A stretch of 64,000 nt of DNA from Sphingomonas oligoaromativorans (GTDB lineage: Bacteria > Pseudomonadota > Alphaproteobacteria > Sphingomonadales > Sphingomonadaceae): positions 62,001 through 126,000 of the forward strand of contig NZ_JAASQK010000001.1 in assembly GCF_011762195.1 (NCBI RefSeq), read 5' to 3'. The notes beneath the pieces were generated by a model that was given only the letters and a program-made list of their open reading frames with translations, was not told the origin of the DNA and made no database searches. Positions 17,955 to 26,447 of this stretch are shown piece after piece. The position numbers and the translations under genes were made by a program. Each line of letters starts with the position of its first letter. Position 1 is the stretch's first letter.

Positions 17955-18459
17955 CCGGTCGCGGCTTGCGGCGGCGCGCTTCGAGCTGGCGGAGCGTGTG
18001 GCAGGCGATCGGGTGGCGCCAGCCGGGCGCCATGGCGGCGGCGGGAGCCAGCGCGAAATCGCGGAAAGGCAGCGCGACGTGCGGCACCGCGAGCCGCCCT
18101 GAGAAGGCGCGACGGGGCAGCGGCGGCCATGCCCCCCCCGACCATACCAATATATCGAGATCGATCACCCGCGCGCCCCAGCGTTGCCCGCGCCGCCGCC
18201 CGAAGGCGCGCTCGACTCGCTTGAGCAGGGCGAGCAGGGCGGGCGGCGCGAGATCGCTCTCCATCAGCACGGCGGCATTGGCGAAATCGCGGATGCTGGG
18301 GCCGAGTGCGGGGGTGCGCAGGATGGCGCTCCTGGCCCGGATCGTCAGCCCCTGCGCAGCCAGCGCCCCGATCGCGGCGGCGAGGACGGCGCGCGGCCGG
18401 CCGTGCGTCCCGTGCGGGCGGTTCGAGCCGAGGCCGATGACATAACTTGCCGATCCCAT
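17929..18459 (-). CDS. folK: 2-amino-4-hydroxy-6-hydroxymethyldihydropteridine diphosphokinase
   Basis: A 176-residue HPPK, which pyrophosphorylates the pterin precursor in folate synthesis. The N-terminal YVIGLGSNRP and the family signature RWGARVIDLDIL (about residues 93-104) are clear, with the substrate and Mg-binding DLD aspartates. The C-terminal part is shorter and more Arg-rich than in enteric homologues. Its 5' end is divergent with the uracil-DNA glycosylase gene, 23 bp apart. Confidence 0.92.
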   Translation of the reverse strand: MGSASYVIGLGSNRPHGTHGRPRAVLAAAIGALAAQGLTIRARSAILRTPALGPSIRDFANAAVLMESDLAPPALLALLKRVERAFGRRRGQRWGARVIDLDILVWSGGAWPPLPRRAFSGRLAVPHVALPFRDFALAPAAAMAPGWRHPIACHTLRQLEARRRKPRPVDRRPRDQ

Positions 18460-18482
18460 CCCCCAGCGCCTATCGCCGGGCG

Positions 18483-19145
18483 ATGCGTGTTGAAACCCCC
18501 GATCTCGTCGCCGCCGAACCTTCGCCCGATTGCCCGCTCTGCCCCCGGCTGGCGGCGTTGCGCGCGGAGCAGCGTGCGCTCCACCCGGATTGGTTCAACG
18601 CGCCCGTGCCTTCGTTCGGCGATCCCGAGGCGTGGCTCGCGATCGTCGGGCTGGCGCCGGGGATGCAGGGCGCCAACCGCACCGGGCGGCCCTTCACCGG
18701 CGATTTCTCCGGCCCGCTGCTTTACGGGACGCTGGCGAAATTCGGCCTGTCCGAAGGCACCTATGCGGGAACGCCCGACGATGGCGTGACGTTGAAGGGA
18801 GCGATCATCGTCAGCGCAGTGCGCTGCCTGCCGCCGCAGAACAAGCCGACGCCGGAGGAGATCCGCACCTGCCGCCAGTTCCTCGAACCCGCGCTCGATG
18901 CGCTGCCCAACCTCAAGGTGGTGGTGACGCTCGGCCAGATCGCGCACCAGTCGGCGGTGAAGGCGCTGGGCGGCAAGCTGCCGAAGATGCCCTTCGCGCA
19001 TCTGGCGGAACATCGCGTGCCGTCCGGGATCAGGCTCATCGATAGCTATCATCCGTCGCGCTACAACCAGAACACCGGCGTCATCACCGCGCCGCTGTTC
19101 GAGACGGTGTTCGAGCGGGCGCTGGCCCTCCGGCAGGCGGGATAA
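18483..19145 (+). CDS. family 5 uracil-DNA glycosylase (UDGb-type)
   Basis: A 220-residue iron-sulfur uracil-DNA glycosylase of family 5. The N-terminal CPLC pair and the later cysteines in SAVRCLPP and RTCRQFL are the expected 4Fe-4S ligands. Motif 1 reads GLAPGMQGANRTGRPF, with no catalytic Asp, typical of family 5, and motif 2 is HPSRYNQNTG. It would remove uracil and possibly hypoxanthine from DNA. I chose ATG at 18483 because an upstream start at 18447 would overlap the divergent folK start; residue order from there also fits the family. Confidence 0.9.
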   Translation: MRVETPDLVAAEPSPDCPLCPRLAALRAEQRALHPDWFNAPVPSFGDPEAWLAIVGLAPGMQGANRTGRPFTGDFSGPLLYGTLAKFGLSEGTYAGTPDDGVTLKGAIIVSAVRCLPPQNKPTPEEIRTCRQFLEPALDALPNLKVVVTLGQIAHQSAVKALGGKLPKMPFAHLAEHRVPSGIRLIDSYHPSRYNQNTGVITAPLFETVFERALALRQAG

Positions 19146-19153
19146 GGCGCGCC

Positions 19154-19312
19154 ATGGTCCACCTGACGCTGGCGATCGCGGATTTCATGATGATCCTGAT
19201 TACCGCCGCCTTGTGGGCGGCGGCGTCGGCGGGAGGCGTGATCCTGCTGGGCCTCGCGGCGCTGGGGGGCACCTTCTGGGCGGTGCGGCGGCTGGTGCGC
19301 CGCCGCGACTGA
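19154..19312 (+). CDS. small membrane protein (52 aa), unknown
   Basis: A 52-residue open frame beginning with ATG at 19154, 6 bases after AAGG and 8 bp after the glycosylase stop. It is almost wholly hydrophobic (two possible membrane segments, about residues 4-22 and 24-44) and ends in a positively charged RRLVRRRD tail, consistent with a cytoplasmic C-terminus. No family is recognised. Spacing and ribosome-binding site favour a real gene co-transcribed with the glycosylase. Confidence 0.5.
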   Translation: MVHLTLAIADFMMILITAALWAAASAGGVILLGLAALGGTFWAVRRLVRRRD

Positions 19313-19313
19313 C

Positions 19314-19338
19314 ATCCTCCCCGCTCGGCGGGGAGGAT
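19314..19338 (-). terminator. terminator-like hairpin after aguB
   Basis: A perfect 11-bp stem (19314-19324 with 19328-19338) around a TCG loop lies 9 bp past the aguB stop and right after the small membrane gene on the other strand. No clear U-run on either side. The ATCCTCCCC/GGGGAGGAT arms recur at 41059-41084, so this is probably a dispersed hairpin used as a terminator. Confidence 0.6.
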
Positions 19339-19347
19339 ATTCGGGCC

Positions 19348-20199
19348 TCAGATGTCCTGGACGAGGCGGCCGTACAGTTCCGGCCGGCGATCGCGGAAGA
19401 AGCCGAAGGCGGCGCGATGGCGCTTCACCTGGGCGAGGTCGACGGTCGCGACCAGCACGCCCGTCTCGTCCTTGCCGAACTCGGCCAGCATGTCGCCGCG
19501 CTCGTCGCAGATGAAGCTGTTGCCGTAGAAGATCTGGCCTTCCTCGTTGCCGATGCGGTTCGAGGCCACCACCGGCACGACATTCGACACCGCATGGCCG
19601 ATCATCGCACGGCGCCACAGGCGGCTGGTGTCGAGATCGGGGTCGTGCGGCTCGGTGCCGATCGCGGTCGGGTAGAACAGCACTTCCGCGCCCATCAGCA
19701 TCATCGCGCGAGCCGTCTCTGGGTACCACTGGTCCCAGCAGACGCCGACGCCGACGGTCGCGGGCGCGACGTTCGGCCACACCTTGAAGCCGGTGTTGCC
19801 GGGACGGAAATAGAATTTCTCCTCATAGCCGGGGCCGTCCGGGATATGGCTCTTGCGATAGACGCCCTGGATCGCGCCATCCGGGCCGATCATCGCCAGC
19901 GAGTTGTAATGGTGCGGGCCATCCGCCTCGAAGAAGCTGGTCGGGATCGCGACGTTCAGCTCGGCGGCGAGCTTCTGCATCGCCAGCACCGCCGGATGCG
20001 AATGGGTCGGGCGGGCGTGTACGAAATAGCCTTCGTCCTCGACGCGGCAGAAATAGGGGCCTTCGAACAGCTCCGGCGGCAGGATCACCTGCGCCCCCCT
20101 GCCCGCCGCCTCGCGGACGAGTTCGGAGACGTTGGCGATGTTGGCGGCCTCGTCATCGGAAAAGGCGAGCTGCATGGCAGCGACGGTGATCGTGGTCAT
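19348..20199 (-). CDS. aguB: N-carbamoylputrescine amidase
   Basis: A 283-residue nitrilase-superfamily amidase that converts N-carbamoylputrescine to putrescine, CO2 and ammonia. The Glu-Lys-Cys triad is E43 (LPPELFEGPYF), K116 (YRKSHIPDG) and C154 (GVCWDQWYPE). The SHIPDGPGYEEKFYF segment is typical for AguB. It is the last gene of aguA-DUF3147-aguB, 13 bp after the DUF3147 gene, giving a complete agmatine-to-putrescine route with aguA. Confidence 0.95.
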   Translation of the reverse strand: MTTITVAAMQLAFSDDEAANIANVSELVREAAGRGAQVILPPELFEGPYFCRVEDEGYFVHARPTHSHPAVLAMQKLAAELNVAIPTSFFEADGPHHYNSLAMIGPDGAIQGVYRKSHIPDGPGYEEKFYFRPGNTGFKVWPNVAPATVGVGVCWDQWYPETARAMMLMGAEVLFYPTAIGTEPHDPDLDTSRLWRRAMIGHAVSNVVPVVASNRIGNEEGQIFYGNSFICDERGDMLAEFGKDETGVLVATVDLAQVKRHRAAFGFFRDRRPELYGRLVQDI

Positions 20200-20212
20200 G
20201 TGCGGGTCTCTT

Positions 20213-20563
20213 CTAAAGGCGGACGCCGAAGCGGGCGGCGATCAGGACGGTGGCGAGATAGGCGAAGATGGTCAGCGCGCAACCCATGGCGAGCGCCGGC
20301 CAGAAATCCACGCCGCGCCGAAGCAGCGCCGGGATCAGCAGAAACATCGGCAGCGAAGGGAGGACGTACCAGAAGGTCGCCTCCGCGTGCGCCGCCATGT
20401 TCTCCGCATCCGGTCGGTCGTGCCACAGCCAGATCATGCCCAGCACCGAGACGAGCGGCAGCGAGGCGATCAGCGCGCCGGCCGCGGGCAGGCGCCGCGC
20501 CACCGTCGAGACGGCGGCCACGATCACGCCCGAGAGCAGCGCCCTGATCCAGAAGGCGAGCAT
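20213..20563 (-). CDS. DUF3147-family small membrane protein
   Basis: A 116-residue protein with four hydrophobic helices, matching DUF3147. Segments such as IASLPLVSVLGMIWLWHD and EATFWYVLPSLPMFLLIPALL are typical of the family. Its ATG shares a base with the aguA stop (TGATG) and it ends 13 bp before aguB, so it is translationally coupled into agmatine metabolism. Function is unknown; the context makes a role in agmatine or putrescine movement conceivable but this is inference. Confidence 0.85.
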   Translation of the reverse strand: MLAFWIRALLSGVIVAAVSTVARRLPAAGALIASLPLVSVLGMIWLWHDRPDAENMAAHAEATFWYVLPSLPMFLLIPALLRRGVDFWPALAMGCALTIFAYLATVLIAARFGVRL

Positions 20564-21552
20564 CAGCCCGCGGACGGAATCTGCTGCGAGATGCAGTGCA
20601 GGCTGCCGCCGCCGGTCAGCAGATGGTCGGCGCGGACCCCCACGGCGGAACGTCCGGGGAAGAGCGCCCCGATCGCGGCCACCGCCGCATCGTCGTTGGG
20701 CGCGCCATAGACAGGCACCACTACCGCCGCGTTGCCGATATAGAAGTTCATGTAGGAGGCGGGCACCACATCGCCCTCCTCGTTGGCGACGCGGCCGGGG
20801 GAAGGGATGGCGACCACCTCGATGCCCATCGCCTCGGCGCGGGCCTTCGCGTCGGCGAAGACGGCGGCATTGGGATCGTCCTCACCCGCCGAGACGGGCA
20901 GCGCCAGCCGGTTCGGCCCGACGAAGCGGGCGAGATTGTCGACATGGCCGTCAGTGTGATCGTTGGCGAGGCCATCGCCCAGCCACAGCACGCGGGTGAG
21001 GCCGAGGTCGCCAGCGAGGCGGGCTTCGATCTCGGCGCGGGTCATGTCGGGGTTGCGGTTGGGGTTGAGCAGGCACTGCTCGGTGGTGACGACAAGGCCG
21101 GTGCCGTCCGTGTCGATCGCGCCGCCTTCCAGCACCCAGTCGCAGCCGGTGACGGCGAGCTTGCGCGTCGCCGCGAGCAGGCCGCCAATCTCCTCGTCGC
21201 CGGGCAGATCATATTTGCCGCCCCAATAGTTGAAGCCGAAATCGCGCGCGGCGATGGCCCCGTTTGATGCGACGAGGATCGGCCCGGTGTCGCGCAGCCA
21301 CACGTCGCCGAACGGGCGGACCAGCACCTCGGCGAAATCGCCCGCCATCACGGTGGCGGCGGCGCCGGCATCCTCATCGGCGGCGACGAGGATGGGCTTC
21401 TCGCCGAAGCCATCGGCCCACACCGCGCGGGCGAAGGCGACGACTTCCTCGCGCGCTGCGCCCAGATCCTCCAGCCACAGCTCGGGATGGCTCGGGAAAC
21501 CGATCCAGACGGCATCGTGACGAGCCCATTCGGGCGGCTGGCGGAAGGTCAT
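20563..21552 (-). CDS. aguA: agmatine deiminase
   Basis: A 329-residue agmatine deiminase (peptidyl-arginine deiminase fold) that hydrolyses agmatine to N-carbamoylputrescine and ammonia. The nucleophile is C320 in the C-terminal GGGSLHCISQQ motif; EGGAIDTDG and NDHTDGHVDN supply the substrate-binding acidic and His residues. ATG at 21552 gives normal length; an upstream in-frame start lacks a good ribosome-binding site. It heads the aguA-DUF3147-aguB run. Confidence 0.95.
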   Translation of the reverse strand: MTFRQPPEWARHDAVWIGFPSHPELWLEDLGAAREEVVAFARAVWADGFGEKPILVAADEDAGAAATVMAGDFAEVLVRPFGDVWLRDTGPILVASNGAIAARDFGFNYWGGKYDLPGDEEIGGLLAATRKLAVTGCDWVLEGGAIDTDGTGLVVTTEQCLLNPNRNPDMTRAEIEARLAGDLGLTRVLWLGDGLANDHTDGHVDNLARFVGPNRLALPVSAGEDDPNAAVFADAKARAEAMGIEVVAIPSPGRVANEEGDVVPASYMNFYIGNAAVVVPVYGAPNDDAAVAAIGALFPGRSAVGVRADHLLTGGGSLHCISQQIPSAG

Positions 21553-21653
21553 GGGGCGTCCTTGGGAGAGGGGAGGGTTGCCGGCTCTTTTACAGGGCGG
21601 CCGCGCCCCGGCAATCATGCTTGCGATGCCGCCCGGATTGTCGTGCCTGCCGG

Positions 21654-23651
21654 CTACTGCATGCCGAGATGACCGCGCAGGAAACCGTCTGCCTTGGCCA
21701 GCATATCGGCGCGCGCCTTGCTGTCGTCGAGCTGGTGATCCAGCCCCTTGAAGACGATCAGTTCGCTCGATTTGCCGGCTCGTTTCAGCGCCTTGTCCAT
21801 CGTGCGGGATTCCTCGATGGCGACATTGATGTCCTGGTCACCGTGGAACATCAGCACCGGCGCCTGAAAGCGATCGGCATGGCGGGCGGGCGAGCCTTCC
21901 GCGATATGCGGGCCATCGCCGATGAAGCGCGCGACAAGCCGGGAGTTGGTATAGTTCTGAGCCTCGCTCTTCATCATGCCGAGGTCCGTCACGGGCGCGA
22001 TCGCGACAATGGCCTTGAACAGCGCGGGATCGACCACGTTTGCCTGAAGTGCCGCATAGCCGCCATAGGACCAGCCGACGATCGCCATCTTGGCCGGATC
22101 GGCGATGCCCTCCTTCTCCAGCCAGCGCGCGCCGTCGGTGATGTCGCCTATCGCGGTCTTCCAGCTCTTGAAGCCGTTCTGGACGTACCATGCGTCGCCA
22201 TAGCCGGACGAACCGCGGAACTCGGGCTGAAGCACCGCGAAGCCGCGCTGGGCGAAATATTGGGCGAGCTAGTCGAAGCCCCATTCGTCCCGCGCGGAGG
22301 GGCCGCCATGGGGCATTACGATGGCGGGAAGATGCTGCCCCGAACTCCCCGGCGGTAGGGTGAGATAGGCTGGTACGTTGGTTCCGTCGGCCGCGGGATA
22401 GGTGATGCTCCTCACCGGCGACAGGGTGAGGCCTTCCAGCTCCGGCCGGGCGGATGTCAGTTCGTCCAGATGATGGGTATCGCGATCGAAAACATAATAA
22501 TGCCCCGGATCGACGTCACTGCCGGCGAAAATCAGCAGCTTGCGCTCGTTCGCACTGGCGCTGAGGAAGTAGATCAGGGGGAGCTTGGGGAGCGCCTTGC
22601 CCAATGCCCGCGCCAGCGCGCGATATTGCGGATCGAAATATTCGATCTGCCTGCGATCCGTGGTGTAGGAGGCGCCGATCACGCGCCCGTCCCGGCCGAT
22701 CGTCACGACGCCGCGTACGTCGACATTCGGATTGGCGTACACCAGTTCCGTCTTCATCGAGCCGTCCAGCGCCACCCGATAAAGCGCGTCCCGCCCGTCG
22801 AGCGATCGCAGCGCATAAGCGACATTGGCCTGCCCATCGACGGCGATCGGGATCAGGGCGTTTCCGCCCGCGGCATCGGTCTGACTGAAGGGACGCCATG
22901 TCTGCTCACCCGTGAGGCGGTAGCTGTAGCGCGTCACACCGGACAGGATATCACCGCTTCCGCTGTTCCGATCGCTCGACATGATGCGGACGGCTCCCCG
23001 GCCGTCGGAAAGATAGTGGGCGTTACCGTGGATGGGAGCCTCGACGCGCTTGCCGCGCCCCGTCACCGTATCGACGAGATCGACGCCGATCCCGTCCTCC
23101 CGGCTGCCGAAGTTGCCAATTGCCATGGTGTTGTCCGGCACATAATCGCGCGTCATCAGCACGGTGCCGTCAGTCCCTGATAGCCAGTCGATGATCTGTC
23201 CATCGAACTGGCTGATCCTCAATTTGTCGACATTGTTGCGCAACCCGATCGGCTGGATGTGGGTGCCGTCGTCGTCGACGGCCACGGTGCGCGTGAACGG
23301 CGCGAGAACGTTGTCGCGCATGGCCACGCCATATTGCTTGCACACGACCCGGTGCGGTGAGGACCAGTCACAGGCTTCGAGATGCAGAGGATCGCCGGCG
23401 GCGCGGGCGATCGGGCGCGCGTGGCTACCGTCCACGCTGGACACAATCGCAAATGTCGCCTGGCCATCGCCCGGTGAGATATAGACCACCTGCTGTCCGT
23501 CAGGTGAAAGACTGACGTCGATGATGTCTTCGCGATGTCCAAATTTCTGGGCGAGGATATCCGTTGAACTGGCCGGTGAATTGTCCGCAAGCACAGGCGC
23601 GGACATCGCCAGCAACGCCGCCGTGGCGCTGCCATACGGGAAAAAACGCAT
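21654..23651 (-). pseudogene. S9-family prolyl oligopeptidase-like peptidase, interrupted by an in-frame amber codon
   Basis: The frame encodes about 665 codons of an S9 (acylaminoacyl/dipeptidyl peptidase-like) enzyme: signal peptide (residues 1-22), beta-propeller (about 30-420), then the catalytic alpha/beta-hydrolase domain. A single TAG at 22269-22271 (codon 461) cuts the frame between DEWGFD and LAQYFAQRGF, where homologues usually have Trp, so one TGG-to-TAG change explains it. The catalytic GWSYGG, Asp and His lie after the stop and would be lost unless the codon is suppressed or the downstream part reinitiates at 22235. Both halves are otherwise intact, which suggests a recent mutation or a base-call error. 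Confidence 0.85.
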
Positions 23652-23737
23652 GAAACCCCCTGATGATACCCCGTGCTTTATCTGCGCTCTGTCTCGCGCA
23701 GTGACAAGCGATCGGGAGAGGGGGCGATGTTCGCGCC

Positions 23738-23774
23738 AAAAAGAAAGGGGCGGCTCCCGCGAGGGAGCCGCCCC
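23738..23774 (-). terminator. rho-independent terminator of rpsD
   Basis: On the minus strand a perfect 12-bp GC-rich stem (23763-23774 with 23747-23758) and a 4-base loop are followed by TTTCTTTTT. It begins about 25 bp after the rpsD stop. This is the clearest intrinsic terminator in the window. Confidence 0.93.
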
Positions 23775-23799
23775 ATATCTTTCGGCGGAAGCCGCCGGA

Positions 23800-24414
23800 T
23801 CAGCGCGAGTAGAACTCGACGACCAGGTTCGGCTCCATCTTCACCGGATAGGGCACCTCGTCGAGGGTCGGCACGCGCTGGTACGAAACCTTGGTGGTGC
23901 CGTCCTGAGCGAGGTAATCGGGAACCTCACGCTCCGACAGGCCCTGCGCCTCGATCACGAGCGCCATTTCGGCGGCCTTCGAGCCCAGCTCGATCACGTC
24001 GCCGACCTTCACGAGGCGCGACGCGATGTTGCACTTCACGCCGTTGACGCGGATGTGGCCGTGGCTGACGAGCTGACGCGAGGCGAAGATCGTCGGCGCG
24101 AACTTGGCGCGGTACACGACGGCGTCGAGACGGCGCTCGAGCAGGCCGATCAGGTTCTGACCGGTGTCGCCCTTCATGCGCGACGCTTCGGTGTAGGCCT
24201 TCTTGAACTGCTTCTCGGTGACGTCGCCGTAATAGCCCTTGAGCTTCTGCTTCGCCTTGAGCTGGATGCCGAAGTCCGAAACCTTGCCCTTGCGGCGCTG
24301 GCCGTGCTGGCCGGGGCCATATTCACGCTTGTTCACCGGGGACTTCGGGCGGCCCCAGATGTTCTCGCCCATGCGGCGATCGAGCTTGTACTTGGCGCTG
24401 GTGCGCTTCGACAT
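23800..24414 (-). CDS. rpsD: 30S ribosomal protein S4
   Basis: A 204-residue S4 protein, an early-binding 16S rRNA assembly protein of the small subunit. The start [10 protein letters not shown] at 24414 is the family's; [12 protein letters not shown] and the S4 domain (about residues 94-157, [15 protein letters not shown] through SHGHIRVNG) are unmistakable. It is transcribed alone, with a strong terminator just after it, as is common in alphaproteobacteria. Confidence 0.98.
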   Translation of the reverse strand: MSKRTSAKYKLDRRMGENIWGRPKSPVNKREYGPGQHGQRRKGKVSDFGIQLKAKQKLKGYYGDVTEKQFKKAYTEASRMKGDTGQNLIGLLERRLDAVVYRAKFAPTIFASRQLVSHGHIRVNGVKCNIASRLVKVGDVIELGSKAAEMALVIEAQGLSEREVPDYLAQDGTTKVSYQRVPTLDEVPYPVKMEPNLVVEFYSR

Positions 24415-24539
24415 ATGTCGTCCTTCAAGATCAATTGCGTTCAACAAATGTCCGGTACCGCGCTGTCGCGACCGAGAGTCGATAAGGCTCCTGGGACGGC
24501 AGGGCACCCGCTTCACCGGACGTGCGGGGCCAATTGCGA

Positions 24540-24565
24540 GGCGCGCCTGTGGCAGAAGGCGCGCC
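24540..24565 (-). terminator. hairpin downstream of the small cysteine-pair protein gene
   Basis: Two copies of the palindrome GGCGCGCC (24540-24547 and 24558-24565) can pair to form an 8-bp stem with a 10-base loop. It lies 33 bp after the stop at 24599 and ahead of rpsD on the same strand. It may insulate rpsD from upstream transcription. There is no U-run. Confidence 0.4.
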
Positions 24566-24598
24566 CCAGGTCAAGCCGGAACGATGATGAAGGCCGGA

Positions 24599-24847
24599 TC
24601 AGCCGCCGGATACGGGGCTCTGCATCGGCTTGTTGCGGAAGGCGTCGATGTCGTGCTGGCTCGCCTTGGCGATGGCATCCCATTCCGCCTTGGTGTGGCA
24701 GGTGCGCTTGCTGATGAGCGAGCCGGTCTCGGGCTCGTCGTGACAAATCTTGCGTTCCTTCACCGGCGTCGGCGCCGGCACGGCCGCCTGCGTGGCGGCG
24801 TCGGGCGAAGCGGCCAGAAGGGAAACGGCGATAAACAGGACACTCAT
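24599..24847 (-). CDS. hypothetical small secreted protein with conserved cysteine pair
   Basis: An 82-residue protein with a short signal peptide (MSVLFIAVSLLAASPDA). The mature part has the pattern KERKICHDEPETGSLISKRTC, with two Cys 15 residues apart, followed by a helical HTKAEWDAIAKASQHDIDAF. I have seen similar short proteins in sphingomonads but know no function. The ATG at 24847 is preferred because it starts the signal peptide; an upstream ATG at 24871 would add 8 polar residues. Confidence 0.7.
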   Translation of the reverse strand: MSVLFIAVSLLAASPDAATQAAVPAPTPVKERKICHDEPETGSLISKRTCHTKAEWDAIAKASQHDIDAFRNKPMQSPVSGG

Positions 24848-24946
24848 TTCTTGTTCCACCCCATTTGACATGATGCGGCAGCCGAAGCGGCCGCCCCTGA
24901 AGACGGTGTCCTTGCTTCGGACCCTTATTCTCTTATGGGGAGGAGC

Positions 24947-25255
24947 ATGACATCAATCCTTCCCCCCGATCAATGCCATACGATGACCGAAGTGCGCCTC
25001 GGCGTGGATGCCACGGACCGCGCGATCGTCGAGCTTCTGGCCACCCGCTTCGGTTACATGCGCGCCGCGGCCCGCATCAAGCCCGAGCGCGGCCATGTGC
25101 GGGACGAGCCGCGCAAGGCCCAGGTGATCGCCAACGCGGCTGCTCACGCGCGTGAGCATGGCTGGCCGCCCGAGATCGCCGCCCAGCTCTGGGAAGTGCT
25201 GGTCGAAGCCTCGATCGCCTATGAGTTCGATCGCTTCGACGAGGCGCGGCCCTAA
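24947..25255 (+). CDS. AroQ-type chorismate mutase
   Basis: A 102-residue all-helical chorismate mutase of the AroQ class (also the fold of isochorismate-pyruvate lyase PchB). It would convert chorismate to prephenate for phenylalanine and tyrosine. Visible features are the N-terminal DATDRAIVELLATRFGYMRAAARIK helix with active-site Arg and Lys, and RDEPRKAQVIANAAAHA. ATG at 24947 follows GGGGAGGA. Mutase versus lyase activity cannot be settled from sequence. It converges on trmJ with a 4-bp overlap. Confidence 0.82.
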   Translation: MTSILPPDQCHTMTEVRLGVDATDRAIVELLATRFGYMRAAARIKPERGHVRDEPRKAQVIANAAAHAREHGWPPEIAAQLWEVLVEASIAYEFDRFDEARP

Positions 25256-25974
25256 CGCGACCTCGGATTGGCGAGCGACGTGAGGATGCCGCGCAGCGTG
25301 CGGACTTCCTGGCTGTTCCAGCCGGGCTTGGTGAGCATGGTGCGCAGCGTCCGCCTGGTGGCGGGCACGCGGTCCGGCGGGAAGAAATAGCCCGCGCCGT
25401 CCAGCATCGCTTCGAGCTGGTCGATCATGCCGTCCAGCTCGAACTGCGGGGCGGGGGGATCGAGGTCCACCGCCGGCGGCTGCGCCAGCGCCTGCCCCCT
25501 GGACCATTCATAGGCCACCAGGATCACCGCCTGCGCGAGGTTGAGCGATCCGAACTCCGGGTTGATCGGCACGGTCAGGATCGAGCGCGCGATGGCGACG
25601 TCGTCCGTCTCCAGCCCCGATCGCTCCGGCCCGAACAGGATCGCGGTGCGGCCCTGCGCGGCGTGCATCTCGGACGCCGCCTCGGCGGGCGTGACCACCG
25701 GCTTGGTGACCCCGCGCTTGCGCACCGTTGTGGCATAGACATGCGCGCAATCCGCCACCGCGTCGGCGACGCTCTCATAGACCTTGGCCTGTTCCAGCAC
25801 GATGTCCGCACCCGAGGCGGCGGGGCCGGCTTCCGGGTTGGGCCAGCCGTCGCGCGGGGAGACGAGGCGCATCTCGGTCAGCCCGAAATTGAGCATCGCG
25901 CGCGCGGCCTTGCCGATATTCTGGCCGAGCTGGGGCCGCACGAGGACGATGACGGGGGGCAGGGCTTCCAGCAT
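25252..25974 (-). CDS. trmJ: SpoU-family tRNA/rRNA 2'-O-methyltransferase (TrmJ-like)
   Basis: A 240-residue SPOUT methyltransferase resembling TrmJ, which 2'-O-methylates position 32 of tRNAs. The N-terminal IVLVRPQLGQNIGKAARAMLNFG motif and the knot region ILFGPERSGLETDD ... NPEFGSLNLAQAVILVAYEW are characteristic. A C-terminal helical extension (about 165-240) matches the TrmJ dimerisation region. Its ATG overlaps the nrdR stop, so it is the last gene of the rpiB-glyA-nrdR-trmJ run. Confidence 0.87.
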   Translation of the reverse strand: MLEALPPVIVLVRPQLGQNIGKAARAMLNFGLTEMRLVSPRDGWPNPEAGPAASGADIVLEQAKVYESVADAVADCAHVYATTVRKRGVTKPVVTPAEAASEMHAAQGRTAILFGPERSGLETDDVAIARSILTVPINPEFGSLNLAQAVILVAYEWSRGQALAQPPAVDLDPPAPQFELDGMIDQLEAMLDGAGYFFPPDRVPATRRTLRTMLTKPGWNSQEVRTLRGILTSLANPRSR

Positions 25975-26435
25975 CACTTCTTGCCGATCTCGCTGACATT
26001 GCCGGCGAATTCCTCGAAGTCGCGGGCTTCGGTGAAATCCTTGTAGACGCTGGCGAAGCGGATGTAGGCGACCGGATCGAGGCCCTTCAGCCCTTCCATC
26101 ACCAGCGCGCCGATGCGCGTCGAATCCACCTCATTGTCGCCTGAGGTTTCGAGCTGGCGCTGGATGCCGGAGACGAGCCGGTCGATCCGTTCCGCGCTGA
26201 TCGGGCGCTTGCGGCAGGCGATCTCGATCGAGCGTTCGAGCTTGCTGCGCTCGAACGGCTCGCGCTTGCCGCCGGACTTCACCACCGTGACCTCGCGAAG
26301 CTGCACGCGCTCGAAGGTGGTGAAGCGGCCGCCGCAGCCCTCGCATTGGCGGCGGCGGCGGATCGAGGTGCCGTCCTCGGAGGGACGGCTATCCTTCACC
26401 TGGCTGTCTTCATGTCCGCAGAACGGGCAACGCAT
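25974..26435 (-). CDS. nrdR: transcriptional repressor NrdR
   Basis: A 153-residue NrdR, the ATP/dATP-sensing repressor of ribonucleotide reductase genes. The zinc ribbon uses C3, C6, C31 and C34 ([20 protein letters not shown]), followed by an ATP-cone from about residue 49. ATG at 26435 has AAGGA 7 bases upstream. NrdR genes often follow glyA in alphaproteobacteria, as here. Confidence 0.96.
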   Translation of the reverse strand: MRCPFCGHEDSQVKDSRPSEDGTSIRRRRQCEGCGGRFTTFERVQLREVTVVKSGGKREPFERSKLERSIEIACRKRPISAERIDRLVSGIQRQLETSGDNEVDSTRIGALVMEGLKGLDPVAYIRFASVYKDFTEARDFEEFAGNVSEIGKK

Positions 26436-26447
26436 TTCTTTTTCCTT

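Noticed and set aside
24540-24565. Paired GGCGCGCC palindromes as a recombination site
   Set aside because: The 8-mer is likely in GC-rich DNA, and nothing else suggests recombination; a hairpin is enough.
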